A DNA stretch of 10,757 bases from Bacteroidota bacterium. GTDB taxonomy: Bacteria; Bacteroidota; Bacteroidia; Flavobacteriales_F; PHOS-HE28. The first letter of the stretch is position 1. The number at the start of each line of letters is the position of its first letter. The notes beneath the pieces are model-generated. The model was not told the DNA's origin and ran no database searches. It worked only from the letters and a program-made list of their open reading frames with translations. The stretch lies in contig JAEZCB010000145.1 in assembly GCA_023412755.1 (NCBI GenBank), positions 1 through 10,757 of the forward strand. Direction: 5' to 3'. Positions 1-7,399 of this stretch are shown one piece after another. Position numbers and translations under genes: made by a program.

Positions 1-482
1 GCACACGCCCCGGCAACTCCGTGACCTTTTCCATGGAAGGTACCGCCCGTGAATATGAAGGAGAGATCTACGCGGTGGAACCATCCGTGGATCCCGCCAC
101 CCGGAGCATACGCATACGTGCAAGGAGTTCGAATCCGGAAGGGCGCCTTATGCCTGGCTCCTTCGTTCGCGTGAAAGTGGAACTGGACCGGATAGACAAT
201 GCCCTGCTTATCCCCACGGAGGGATTGATCCCGGACATACATGGCCAAAAGGTGATGGTGGTGAAGGACGGTAAGGCCGTGAGCAAACGCGTGGAAGTTG
301 GCATCCGGCAGCCGCGTGAAGTACAGATCACAGAGGGTGTCTCGGCGGGTGATACCGTTATCGTTACAGGGCTGCTGGCGGTGCGTGAAGGCATGGCCGT
401 GGATCCGATCCCAATGGCGGGCCGCGATGCGATCCCAACCAGCGGTACAGACAGCGTAAGTACAGCGGCCAGGCAACAATGA
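1..482 (+). CDS. RND efflux periplasmic adaptor (membrane fusion protein), C-terminal part
   Basis: This is the C-terminal part of an HlyD/AcrA-type periplasmic adaptor, which bridges an inner-membrane RND pump and an outer-membrane TolC channel. The 5' end lies outside the window; the reading frame is open from base 3, giving about 159 visible residues. What is seen fits the beta-barrel and membrane-proximal domains of the family: a VEPSVDPATRSIRIRA segment, then an LMPGSFVRVKVEL segment matching the usual 'L.PGM.V.V' strand, then ALLIPTEGLIP and a final domain ending GLLAVREGMAVDPIP. The lipoyl and hairpin domains and any signal peptide must lie upstream. The TGA stop overlaps the pump's ATG as ATGA, so translation of the two is likely coupled. 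The last 25 or so residues are low-complexity, rich in Ser, Thr and Ala. Substrate is unknown. Confidence 0.92.
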   Translation, partial: TRPGNSVTFSMEGTAREYEGEIYAVEPSVDPATRSIRIRARSSNPEGRLMPGSFVRVKVELDRIDNALLIPTEGLIPDIHGQKVMVVKDGKAVSKRVEVGIRQPREVQITEGVSAGDTVIVTGLLAVREGMAVDPIPMAGRDAIPTSGTDSVSTAARQQ

Positions 483-3400
483 ACATTGGATCGATAAGCA
501 TCGAGCGGCCTGTACTGGCTTCGGTGATCAGCATCATCATAATGCTTTTCGGTGCCGTTGGTTTCACCTACCTGGGTGTACGTGAATTCCCCAGCGTGGA
601 TCCGCCGGTGATCACGGTGACCTCCAATTACACAGGTGCCAACGCGGACATCATGGAAAGCCAGGTGACCGAACCGTTGGAGGAAAGCATAAACGGCATC
701 GCGGGGATCCGGTCGTTGACCAGTGTAAGTAGTGATGGCCGCAGCACCATAACCGTGGAATTCGAGCTGGATGTGGACCTGGAAGCGGCCGCCAATGATG
801 TGCGCGATAGAGTGAGCCGGGCCATCCGCAACCTGCCGCCGGATGTGGAACCGCCCATTGTGGTGAAGAGCGATGCCGATGCCAGCCCGATCCTTTCCAT
901 GACCATCCAGAGCGATCAGCGCACCCTGCTGGAATTGAGCGAGATCGCCAATGATCATTTCAAAGAACGGTTGCAGACCATACCGGGCGTGAGTGAGATC
1001 CGGATCTGGGGGGAAAAGCGCTTCAGCATGAAGCTCCTGCTGGATCCCGTGCTCATGGCCGGCCATGGCGTTACACCACGGGATGTGCATGCGGCATTGG
1101 AGCGGGAGAATGTGGAACTGCCCAGCGGAAGGATCGAAGGCTATCGTACGGAGCTAAGCATACGTACGCTTGGCCGCCTCACCACCGAGGAGGAATTCAA
1201 TGACATGATCATTCGCGAGGATGCCGGCAGTGTGATCCGGCTTCGTGATATCGGGGCCGCCAGACTCCTGCCGGAGAATGAGCGAACGGTGCTTCGCGGG
1301 AAAGGAGCCGTACCGCAAGTGGGTGTCGCCGTAACACCGCAGGCCGGATCCAACTACATCGAGATCGCTGATGAATTCCACCGGCGTGCGCAGCAGATCC
1401 AGAAGGAACTTCCGGACGACCTGCGATACAACGTGGCATTGGACACCACCGTGGGCATACGCAAGGCCATCAGTGAGGTACAGGAGACCATCCTGCTGGC
1501 ATTCATCCTGGTGGTGCTGGTGATCTTCATGTTCCTCCGCGACTGGCGCACCACGTTGATCCCGGTGATCGCCATACCCATCTCCTTGATCGGGGCCTTC
1601 TTCATCATGTACCTATTCGGATTCTCCATCAACATTCTTACCCTGCTGGGTGTGGTACTGGCCACGGGGATCGTGGTGGACGATGCCATTGTGGTGCTGG
1701 AGAACATCTACGCCAAGATCGAGGACGGCATGGATCCCATAAAGGCGGGGCATCAAGGCATGCAGGAGATCGTTTTCGCGGTGGTCGCCACTACCCTGGT
1801 GCTGGTGGCGGTCTTCCTGCCCATCGTTTTCCTTCAGGGCCTCACCGGGCGCCTGTTCCGGGAATTCGGCATCGTGGTGGCCGGTGCGGTGGTGATCTCC
1901 TCGTTGGTCTCCCTCACATTAACGCCCATGTTGAGTTCGCGCTTCCTCAAGAAGAAGGAGAGGCACAACCGGTTCTTCCAGATCACAGAGAAGCTCTTCG
2001 AGAGGATGGCCGAGAGCTATTCGCGCACCTTGGTGAGCTTCCTCCATCGGCGGGGTCTGGCGGTGGCGATCATCATAGTAAGTGTGGTGATGATCGCGGG
2101 GTTCTGGAGTGTGCTTCCATCTGAACTGGCTCCCCAGGAGGACAAGAGCCGTTTCATGATCATGAGTACGGCACCCGAGGGTACCAGCTTCGAGATGATG
2201 AATGAATACCTCGCCGGCATCATCGAAACGGTGGACACCCTGCCTGAAAGAGCATCCATCCTCAGCGTCACATCACCGGGCTTCGGCGCATCCATCTCTA
2301 CGAACACCGGATTCGTACGTGTTGGATTCGTGGATCCATCGGAACGTGGACGATCGCAGGCGGAACTGGCGGAATTGGTGACCCAGTGGGTGCGTCCGCA
2401 CAACCTTGCCCGCACCTTTGTGGTACAGGAACCCACCATTGGCGGAGGCCGCAGAAGTGGCCTTCCCGTGGAATTTGTGATCCAGGCACCCGACTTCGAG
2501 CGCCTGCGCGATGTGATCCCTCAATTCCTTGAAAAGGTGCAGGGCGATCCCACATTCCGCATCGCCGACCTCAACTTGAAATTCAACAAGCCGGAATTGA
2601 GTGTGGAGATCGATCGGGATCGGGCGCGGGCCCTGGGCGTTACCGTTAGGGACATAGCTGAGACCTTGCAACTCTATTTCAGTGGCCAGCGATTCGGTTA
2701 CTTCATTTTCAAGGGAAAACAATACCAGGTGATCGGCCAGGCCATGCGCGCCCAGCGGGACCAGCCGCTTGATCTTGCCAGTGCATACGTGCGGAACGAT
2801 CGCGGGGAATTGATCCAGCTGGACAACCTGGTCACTCTCAGTGATCGCAGCAGCCCGCCGCAGCTCTACCGTTACAATAGATACGTGAGTGCCACCGTGA
2901 GCGCCGATCCCGCGGAGGGATATACCATTGGCGATGGCATCGAAGCGATGGACCGCATAGCGGATGAAGTGCTGGATGAGACGTTCACCACCGCACTCGC
3001 GGGCGTGAGCAAGGAATACGCGGAGAGTTCCAGCAGCCTCAATTTCGCTTTGATCATGGCCCTCGCCCTGGTGTTCCTCATCCTCGCTGCCCAATTCGAA
3101 AGCTGGCGGGATCCGATCATTGTGATCCTCACTGTGCCATTGGCCTTCGCTGGTGCACTCTTCAGCCTCTGGCTGGGCGGGCATACCTGGAACATCTTCT
3201 CCCAGATCGGTGTCATCGTACTGATAGGCCTGGTCACCAAGAACGGTATCCTCATCGTTGAATTCGCCAACCAGAAACAGCGTGCGGGCATGGCGAAGAT
3301 GGAAGCGGTGATCGAAGCTGCGAAACAACGATTCCGGCCTATCCTCATGACCAGTATGGCCACCATACTCGGGGCATTGCCCATCGCCCTGGGCCTTGGC

Positions 3401-3550
3401 GCCGCAGCGAAAAGCCGTATCCCCATGGGCATTGTGATCATTGGTGGCCTGCTCTTCGCACTTGTGCTCACACTCTACGTGGTGCCTGCGCTATACAGCT
3501 ATCTCTCCGGCCGCAAAGCGGAAGGAACGAACATCCAGGACGATGAATAA
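479..3550 (+). CDS. RND multidrug-type efflux permease (AcrB/HAE1-like inner-membrane pump)
   Basis: This is a proton-driven inner-membrane pump of the resistance-nodulation-division family; it would export substrate through the adaptor encoded just before it and the TolC channel encoded just after. At 1023 residues it is close to full AcrB length. TM1 lies near residues 11-31, followed by a large periplasmic loop (about 35-330), a block of TM helices (335-490), a second periplasmic loop (about 550-850) and the final TM block (855-1010). The proton-relay residues of the family are present: the TM4 acidic pair D401-D402 in GIVVDDAIVVLENIY, and the TM10 lysine K921 in GLVTKNGILIVEF, followed by the conserved RFRPILMTS motif (951-959). 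This pattern favours the hydrophobic/amphiphilic HAE1-type branch over heavy-metal (CusA) pumps, but substrate cannot be read from sequence. Start chosen at the ATG overlapping the adaptor's stop; the protein opens with a typical MNIGSISIERPVLA N-terminus. Confidence 0.97.
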   Translation: MNIGSISIERPVLASVISIIIMLFGAVGFTYLGVREFPSVDPPVITVTSNYTGANADIMESQVTEPLEESINGIAGIRSLTSVSSDGRSTITVEFELDVDLEAAANDVRDRVSRAIRNLPPDVEPPIVVKSDADASPILSMTIQSDQRTLLELSEIANDHFKERLQTIPGVSEIRIWGEKRFSMKLLLDPVLMAGHGVTPRDVHAALERENVELPSGRIEGYRTELSIRTLGRLTTEEEFNDMIIREDAGSVIRLRDIGAARLLPENERTVLRGKGAVPQVGVAVTPQAGSNYIEIADEFHRRAQQIQKELPDDLRYNVALDTTVGIRKAISEVQETILLAFILVVLVIFMFLRDWRTTLIPVIAIPISLIGAFFIMYLFGFSINILTLLGVVLATGIVVDDAIVVLENIYAKIEDGMDPIKAGHQGMQEIVFAVVATTLVLVAVFLPIVFLQGLTGRLFREFGIVVAGAVVISSLVSLTLTPMLSSRFLKKKERHNRFFQITEKLFERMAESYSRTLVSFLHRRGLAVAIIIVSVVMIAGFWSVLPSELAPQEDKSRFMIMSTAPEGTSFEMMNEYLAGIIETVDTLPERASILSVTSPGFGASISTNTGFVRVGFVDPSERGRSQAELAELVTQWVRPHNLARTFVVQEPTIGGGRRSGLPVEFVIQAPDFERLRDVIPQFLEKVQGDPTFRIADLNLKFNKPELSVEIDRDRARALGVTVRDIAETLQLYFSGQRFGYFIFKGKQYQVIGQAMRAQRDQPLDLASAYVRNDRGELIQLDNLVTLSDRSSPPQLYRYNRYVSATVSADPAEGYTIGDGIEAMDRIADEVLDETFTTALAGVSKEYAESSSSLNFALIMALALVFLILAAQFESWRDPIIVILTVPLAFAGALFSLWLGGHTWNIFSQIGVIVLIGLVTKNGILIVEFANQKQRAGMAKMEAVIEAAKQRFRPILMTSMATILGALPIALGLGAAAKSRIPMGIVIIGGLLFALVLTLYVVPALYSYLSGRKAEGTNIQDDE

Positions 3551-4880
3551 GAGCCCACATCGTGACCTACGCCTGATCGTACCGGCCATCCTGCTGTCTC
3601 TGGCCAATCTACTGCCACATCATACGGGGGCACAGAATGGAATGGAACTCACCGCGCAACAGGCCGTGGCCCTGGCGTTGGAGAACAATCATGGTATTAG
3701 ACTGGCGCGGTTGGATGCGGAAGTGGCGGAGATCCTGAATACGCCAGGTGAAGCGGGCATGCTGCCCATTATCGGTATCGATGGTTCCTACAACATCAAC
3801 AATGCGGCTACCAGGCAGGAATTCTTCACCGGTGAGGTACGTGAGACCAGTAATGCGAACGTAAGGGCGCTGGATGTGGGTCTGGGTGCCGAATGGACCA
3901 TCTTCGATGGCCTCACCATGTTCGCCACGCGCGAACGGCTCGCGGCCTTGGAAATGATCGGCCGCACCGAACTGAAGCTGCGGATAGAGACCACCATCCA
4001 TGATGTGCTCTCCTCCTACTACCTTACCGTACAACTCCAGAAGGCGATCCAGGTACAACAGGAAGGGATCCGAATCACACGGGAGCGGCTCGCCATAGCC
4101 GAAGCAGGAGAAAGGATCGGTTCCGCCAGTGGCCTCGCAGTGGTGCAGGCGCGGTTGGACCTTAGTGCGGATAGTGCCGCTGTGCTGGAAATGACGGCAC
4201 AGGCCGCCATGGCCGAGAATCAATTGAACATGCTACTGGGCCAGCCACCCGGAACACCCATCGTTTCGCTGGACACCATCCCACCCGCCGAAGAGCTGGA
4301 CCTTGGCACCATTCAACAAATGGCACGCACCAACAACACCTCCTTGCTGCAAATGGAACAATTGCAGCTCACCAATGAGATCGCTGTACGCGAGTTGCGT
4401 GGCGCGCTCTTACCGCGAGTATCGGTATATGGTGACTATGGCTTCACCCGAAGCACCTCGGATGTGGGTTTCCTGCAAAGCAATCGCAGTCTGGGCCCGG
4501 AATATGGTGCACGCTTGAGCATTCCGCTTTTTAATGGTGGAAGGGCCAACAGGGCAATGCGGGTGGCCCGATCAAGGCAGGAACAGGCCGCTTTGAGCAC
4601 CGATGAAATGAGGCTGCTATTGGAGCAGTGGATCCTGGATGGCTGGACCGAGTACACTGTAGCGCGGCAGCGGGTGGCCCTTGAAGAAGCCAACCTGCGT
4701 GGAACAAGACAGCAGGTGGATGTGGCGTTGGAAAGCTATCGCATCGGCATGTTGACCGCCGTGGAACTACGCGAAGTACAACAAGGACATGTGGATGCGG
4801 AGAACCGCCTGCTGCTCGCACGGTACGAAGCCAAAATGGCCGAGCTCCGCCTTAAGATGTTCGCTGGCAGACTAGTTTAA
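3543..4880 (+). CDS. TolC-family outer-membrane efflux channel
   Basis: This encodes a 445-residue outer-membrane factor that would form the trimeric exit duct of the tripartite efflux system. A signal peptide is visible (basic start MNKSPHRDLR, then hydrophobic LIVPAILLSLANLL, likely cleavage near GAQ at 29-31); there is no lipobox cysteine. The internal duplication typical of TolC proteins can be seen: the strand and turn 'AEWTIFDGL' (117-124) is mirrored by 'LSIPLFNGGRA' (325-335), and the helical 'RIGSASGLAVVQARLDL' (191-207) by 'YRIGMLTAVELREVQQ' (399-414). The frame stays open further upstream, but a start there would lie deep inside the pump gene and put a non-secretory leader before the signal peptide, so the ATG at 3543 is preferred. 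It overlaps the pump's stop by 8 nt with an AGGA just upstream, pointing to coupled translation. Confidence 0.94.
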   Translation: MNKSPHRDLRLIVPAILLSLANLLPHHTGAQNGMELTAQQAVALALENNHGIRLARLDAEVAEILNTPGEAGMLPIIGIDGSYNINNAATRQEFFTGEVRETSNANVRALDVGLGAEWTIFDGLTMFATRERLAALEMIGRTELKLRIETTIHDVLSSYYLTVQLQKAIQVQQEGIRITRERLAIAEAGERIGSASGLAVVQARLDLSADSAAVLEMTAQAAMAENQLNMLLGQPPGTPIVSLDTIPPAEELDLGTIQQMARTNNTSLLQMEQLQLTNEIAVRELRGALLPRVSVYGDYGFTRSTSDVGFLQSNRSLGPEYGARLSIPLFNGGRANRAMRVARSRQEQAALSTDEMRLLLEQWILDGWTEYTVARQRVALEEANLRGTRQQVDVALESYRIGMLTAVELREVQQGHVDAENRLLLARYEAKMAELRLKMFAGRLV

Positions 4881-4911
4881 CGGGTTTGGATCCATCGCCC
4901 TTGAATTATAT

Positions 4912-4919
4912 TACCTTGG
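4912..4919 (+). promoter_or_regulatory. Putative Bacteroidota-type -7 box (TACCTTGG)
   Basis: TACCTTGG matches the TAnnTTTG consensus of Bacteroidota housekeeping promoters at all but one fixed position. A TTTG at 4885-4888 could serve as the -33 element, although the 23-nt spacer is longer than usual. The box lies in the only AT-rich gap between the efflux operon and the small secreted protein gene, 47 nt before its ATG. Assignment is by pattern only. Confidence 0.4.
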
Positions 4920-4966
4920 CTCTTTCTCCAACATTTCCATAAACCTATCCCCTAAACACTTTCCCC

Positions 4967-5314
4967 ATGAAACATCTTCTTTCCACCCTCATTCTGGTGC
5001 TCAGCGTGGGCTTCGCATCCGCTCAAACAGAGCAGCGGCCTACTTCGGATAAAGTGCAGGATCACAAGTCCTGTCCCATGCCGGATGTCGAGACTGTGAG
5101 CCAGAACCTGGATCTTAGCGAAGAGCAATTGGTACGCCTTCGCCAGATCAACGCTGAATGCGCCCGTGAATGCGCCGCTGCCGGTGAGCATAACATGGAA
5201 GTGGTGAAGCGGAATAAGGAGCGCGTCCGCGAGGTGCTGGAACCGGAACAATTCGAGCGTTACGAATCGCTGCTTTCTGAACAGAAGGCAACGAAAAAGG
5301 AGGAACGGCGCTAA
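4967..5314 (+). CDS. Small secreted Spy/CpxP-like protein (LTxxQ-type motifs)
   Basis: This encodes a 115-residue protein with a clear signal peptide (MKHLLSTLILVLSVGFASA, cleavage predicted before Q20) and a mature part of about 95 highly charged, probably helical residues. Two copies of an LTxxQ-like motif are visible, LSEEQ (50-54) and LEPEQ (91-95), each followed by short amphipathic helix sequence (LVRLRQIN, FERYESLL). This spacing resembles the periplasmic chaperone/stress-sensor family of Spy and CpxP, so a role in periplasmic stress or metal protection is plausible but inferred. Three cysteines are present in the mature part (C36 in SCPMP, C65 and C69 in ECAREC), which is more than Spy has. 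It follows the efflux operon by 86 bp, has its own promoter candidate, and ends just before a strong terminator. The leader lacks a Shine-Dalgarno sequence. Family assignment is tentative. Confidence 0.75.
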   Translation: MKHLLSTLILVLSVGFASAQTEQRPTSDKVQDHKSCPMPDVETVSQNLDLSEEQLVRLRQINAECARECAAAGEHNMEVVKRNKERVREVLEPEQFERYESLLSEQKATKKEERR

Positions 5315-5335
5315 GTGACCATCCACCATGATCGC

Positions 5336-5370
5336 GTGAAAAGGCCACCCGGTGAAGGTGGCCTTTTCAC
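5336..5370 (+). terminator. Strong intrinsic terminator, perfect 14-bp stem
   Basis: GTGAAAAGGCCACC (5336-5349) pairs perfectly with GGTGGCCTTTTCAC (5357-5370) around a 7-nt loop. The AAAA/TTTT blocks lie inside the stem, so a TTTT run occurs near the 3' end on either strand and the element could work in both directions. It begins 21 nt after the stop codon of the small secreted protein gene and separates it from the next gene group. Confidence 0.85.
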
Positions 5371-5434
5371 ATTACTTCAATGCCGGCGTATTAAGCCGTA
5401 GCTATCCGATGTGTGAGGCCTTCTCGCGTGGCCG

Positions 5435-5442
5435 TAGTTTCG
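5435..5442 (+). promoter_or_regulatory. Putative -7 box (TAGTTTCG) very close to the start codon
   Basis: TAGTTTCG agrees with TAnnTTTG at all but one fixed position and lies 9 nt before the ATG at 5452. Transcription starting about 6-7 nt downstream would give a leader of only a few nucleotides. It supports 5452 as the true start over the in-frame GTG at 5413. No clear -33 TTG is seen. Confidence 0.4.
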
Positions 5443-5451
5443 CAGCCTGTA

Positions 5452-6159
5452 ATGGAACACCGGCTCAAGATCCTCCATACCCCCCGGAGCCTCCTGGTCT
5501 GGGTGCTCCTATCGCTCGTGCAGATCGGTGTATGTCAGACCGTACGGCCTTCATTCGTGGCCGGTTGGGGTGGCAATCTTCTTACATCCCCAGGCACCGA
5601 ATTGCGTTCGTTCGTTGGCAGGACAGGGTATGTTGGCGCCGGCGTCGAGATCGGTGAGGGCAAGATCATTTTCCATCCACGGGTCTCTTTTCTGGCCGCC
5701 AATTTTCGCACAGAGATGGCCAACCGGTTGTATTTCGTAAGCAGGCGTTCGGCCTTCGACCTGGAGTTGCTCGCCGGTTTCCGGCAGATGAACCGTACGC
5801 TCTGGCTGATCGGTGTTTTCGGAGGAAAGGTGAGCCAAGCCAACGCGTTCATTGAGCAGGATAGGCAGAATGTGGTGACCGGTGCTGCACTGCCGGCTTT
5901 GCGAGCCCGCCATCTGGAGACGCGCGAGCGGGCCGGCGTTCTGGGCGGACTGCGCATTCCCCTGGGTAGCGCTGGCCGTCTGGCCCTGGACATCATGCTG
6001 AGACAACACCTCATTCCCTTGGTGGAAGAGGATCAATATCATGCATTACCGTTCCAGCCGGAACAACTGGTACTCCACCAGAAAACATTGGCCACCGAAT
6101 TCACCATAGGTCTTGGTTATCTCATCAAGAAAGCCGACGACGATGGAAAATCGCCATAG
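5452..6159 (+). CDS. Secreted, probably outer-membrane beta-barrel protein, function unknown
   Basis: This 235-residue protein was not recognised as a member of a named family. It starts with a signal-peptide-like segment (MEHRLKILHTPRSLLVWVLLSLVQIGVCQ); C28 is not in a good lipobox because valine precedes it. The mature part has alternating polar/hydrophobic stretches that look like beta strands with aromatic ends: SFVAGWGGNLL (34-44), YVGAGVEIGEGKIIFHPRVSFLAA (60-83), FDLELLAGF (102-110), LWLIGVFGGKV (117-127), AGVLGGLRIPLG (161-172), RLALDIMLRQH (176-186) and ATEFTIGLGYLI (214-225). That fits a small outer-membrane barrel of the kind common in Bacteroidota. The ten C-terminal residues (KKADDDGKSP) after the last strand are charged, whereas many barrels end in an aromatic residue. 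The ATG at 5452 is preferred because it sits directly behind a promoter-like box. It probably forms an operon with the FMN reductase 12 nt downstream. Confidence 0.7.
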   Translation: MEHRLKILHTPRSLLVWVLLSLVQIGVCQTVRPSFVAGWGGNLLTSPGTELRSFVGRTGYVGAGVEIGEGKIIFHPRVSFLAANFRTEMANRLYFVSRRSAFDLELLAGFRQMNRTLWLIGVFGGKVSQANAFIEQDRQNVVTGAALPALRARHLETRERAGVLGGLRIPLGSAGRLALDIMLRQHLIPLVEEDQYHALPFQPEQLVLHQKTLATEFTIGLGYLIKKADDDGKSP

Positions 6160-6171
6160 AAAGTACGACCC

Positions 6172-6729
6172 ATGCCACATATAGCGATCATTTCCGCAAG
6201 TGTGCGGGAAGGCCGGAAAAGCCACCGCGTATCCCTCCACCTCCAAAGAAGCTTGAATGCCGCAGGACACACTGTGGATATGCTGGACCTGAAGGAATTC
6301 GACCTCCCGCTGTTCCACGAACGGTTGAAGTTCCTCACGGATCCGCCGAAGGCAGCGTTGGACTTCGCGGAACGTTTGCGCAAGGCTGAAGGTGTTATCA
6401 TGGTGACACCCGAATACAATGGCGGAGCCCCGGCGAGTCTGAAGAACGTGATCGATCTGCTAACGGAGGATTGGCGTAACAGACCCATAGCCCTTAGCAC
6501 GGTATCCAGCGGCAGCTTTGGCGGATCGCAGACATTGGTATCCCTGCTATTCAACCTATGGAAGATCAAGGGCTGGGTGGTGCCAGGAGCCATGCAGGTG
6601 CCCAACATCGGAGACAACTTCAATGAGGCGGGTGAGCCAGCGGATAAGGAGGCATGGGATCGCCGGACCACCGCGTTCGTGGAACAGTTGCTCTGGGCGA
6701 TCGAGGCGAAGAAAAGAATGGACAGTTAG
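6172..6729 (+). CDS. NAD(P)H-dependent FMN reductase family protein (flavodoxin-like fold)
   Basis: This encodes a 185-residue cytoplasmic flavoprotein of the NADPH-dependent FMN reductase/quinone reductase family, which transfers electrons from NAD(P)H through FMN to flavins, quinones, azo compounds or metals. The FMN-phosphate loop SASVREGRKSHRV (8-20), the flavin-contacting TPEYNGGAPASLKNVIDLL (79-97) and a glycine/serine loop SSGSFGG (112-118) are all present, and the length is typical of the family. The exact acceptor cannot be deduced. It lies 12 nt after the barrel-like gene with a GAAAG just upstream of its ATG, suggesting one transcript. No cysteine pair or fused domain is seen. Confidence 0.92.
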   Translation: MPHIAIISASVREGRKSHRVSLHLQRSLNAAGHTVDMLDLKEFDLPLFHERLKFLTDPPKAALDFAERLRKAEGVIMVTPEYNGGAPASLKNVIDLLTEDWRNRPIALSTVSSGSFGGSQTLVSLLFNLWKIKGWVVPGAMQVPNIGDNFNEAGEPADKEAWDRRTTAFVEQLLWAIEAKKRMDS

Positions 6730-6742
6730 GCCCCGGTCAAGC

Positions 6743-6750
6743 TAACTTGC
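6743..6750 (+). promoter_or_regulatory. Putative -7 box (TAACTTGC) next to the lipoprotein start
   Basis: TAACTTGC resembles the Bacteroidota -7 consensus TAnnTTTG, but two of its six fixed positions differ. It lies in the 27-nt gap between the FMN reductase stop and the ATG at 6757, only 6 nt before that ATG, so the message would be leaderless or nearly so. No -33 element is evident; readthrough from the upstream gene is an alternative. Confidence 0.3.
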
Positions 6751-6756
6751 CTGCGA

Positions 6757-7392
6757 ATGCAGCGGATACTGCCGATACTCCTTTTCGCCGCGGCAGGTTG
6801 TGCATCACCAGGAGCCGAACAGACAACCGATCCAACGGCTCCGCGCACAGCCACACGCTATGCGCCGGAACCGATCCCCCTGGAATACGAGCGCACCGAT
6901 AGCGCGACATTGATCTTCAAGGATGGCTCGCGGCTCGAGACTGGGCTTTATGATCTGCGGTATATAGGACAAGTACAGCGACATGGAGGCATGCCATGGT
7001 TGATCATGGCCGGCAGGCATTGCCATGAATGTGATGCGGAATTGGCACTCTACATCCATTCACCTTCCGATGGCCCCATGATGGTGGATCAAGGCGGTGG
7101 TGCACGCTACCATCCCGGCAGGATCCTGGATGGTGGTTCCGGACAACCGATCTATGAAGGGCGGACATTCTACGGCGAGGTGCTCAGCGAAACGGCCGGC
7201 GTGATCTGGTATGAACGGATACACCAGGCGGATGGCACCGTGCAGGAGGTGACCACATTGCTGGATCTGGATGGCGAAATGCCGGTGGAGGTCCAGTTCA
7301 TGGATCAGGAGCGGCTTGGCAAGACCTTGGAACTGATGGCCTTTGATCGTTGTGAAGAGATCCACGGCCTGGACCAATTCTCAGCACCCTAA
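6757..7392 (+). CDS. Predicted lipoprotein of unknown function
   Basis: This 211-residue protein was not recognised. It has a short lipoprotein signal peptide (MQRILPILLFAAAGC) with a lipobox AAGC, so C15 would be lipidated after cleavage. Residues 16-45 form a Pro/Thr/Ala-rich linker, and a compact domain follows. Features of that domain are FKDGSRLETGLYDLRYIGQV (54-73), an HCHEC cluster (88-92) with one more cysteine at C199, a glycine-rich QGGGARYHPGRILDGGSG stretch (112-129), and an alternating beta-like region WYERIHQADGTVQEVTTLLDLDGE (151-174). The H88-C89-H90-E91-C92 cluster could bind metal or form a disulfide, which is speculative. It is the last + strand gene of this group and ends 7 nt from the stop of the convergent cysteine desulfurase gene. 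No Shine-Dalgarno sequence is seen. Confidence 0.78.
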   Translation: MQRILPILLFAAAGCASPGAEQTTDPTAPRTATRYAPEPIPLEYERTDSATLIFKDGSRLETGLYDLRYIGQVQRHGGMPWLIMAGRHCHECDAELALYIHSPSDGPMMVDQGGGARYHPGRILDGGSGQPIYEGRTFYGEVLSETAGVIWYERIHQADGTVQEVTTLLDLDGEMPVEVQFMDQERLGKTLELMAFDRCEEIHGLDQFSAP

Positions 7393-7399
7393 CGGTGCA

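Noticed and set aside
68..1090. Long open frame (340 codons) on the minus strand across the adaptor/pump junction
   Set aside because: It lies opposite two confidently identified genes, shows no protein-like domain or signal, and is the kind of antisense opening expected from GC-rich codon usage.
2273..3328. Long open frame (351 codons) on the minus strand inside the RND pump gene
   Set aside because: It is antisense to conserved pump sequence; the translation is rich in His and Arg with no recognisable family features.
3441..3542. Upstream extension of the TolC-family gene
   Set aside because: It would add 34 residues encoded inside the pump gene ahead of a good signal peptide; the start at 3543 fits secretion and operon layout.
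5413..5451. GTG start 13 codons upstream for the barrel-like gene
   Set aside because: It would place the promoter-like box inside the coding region and add a non-secretory leader before the signal peptide.
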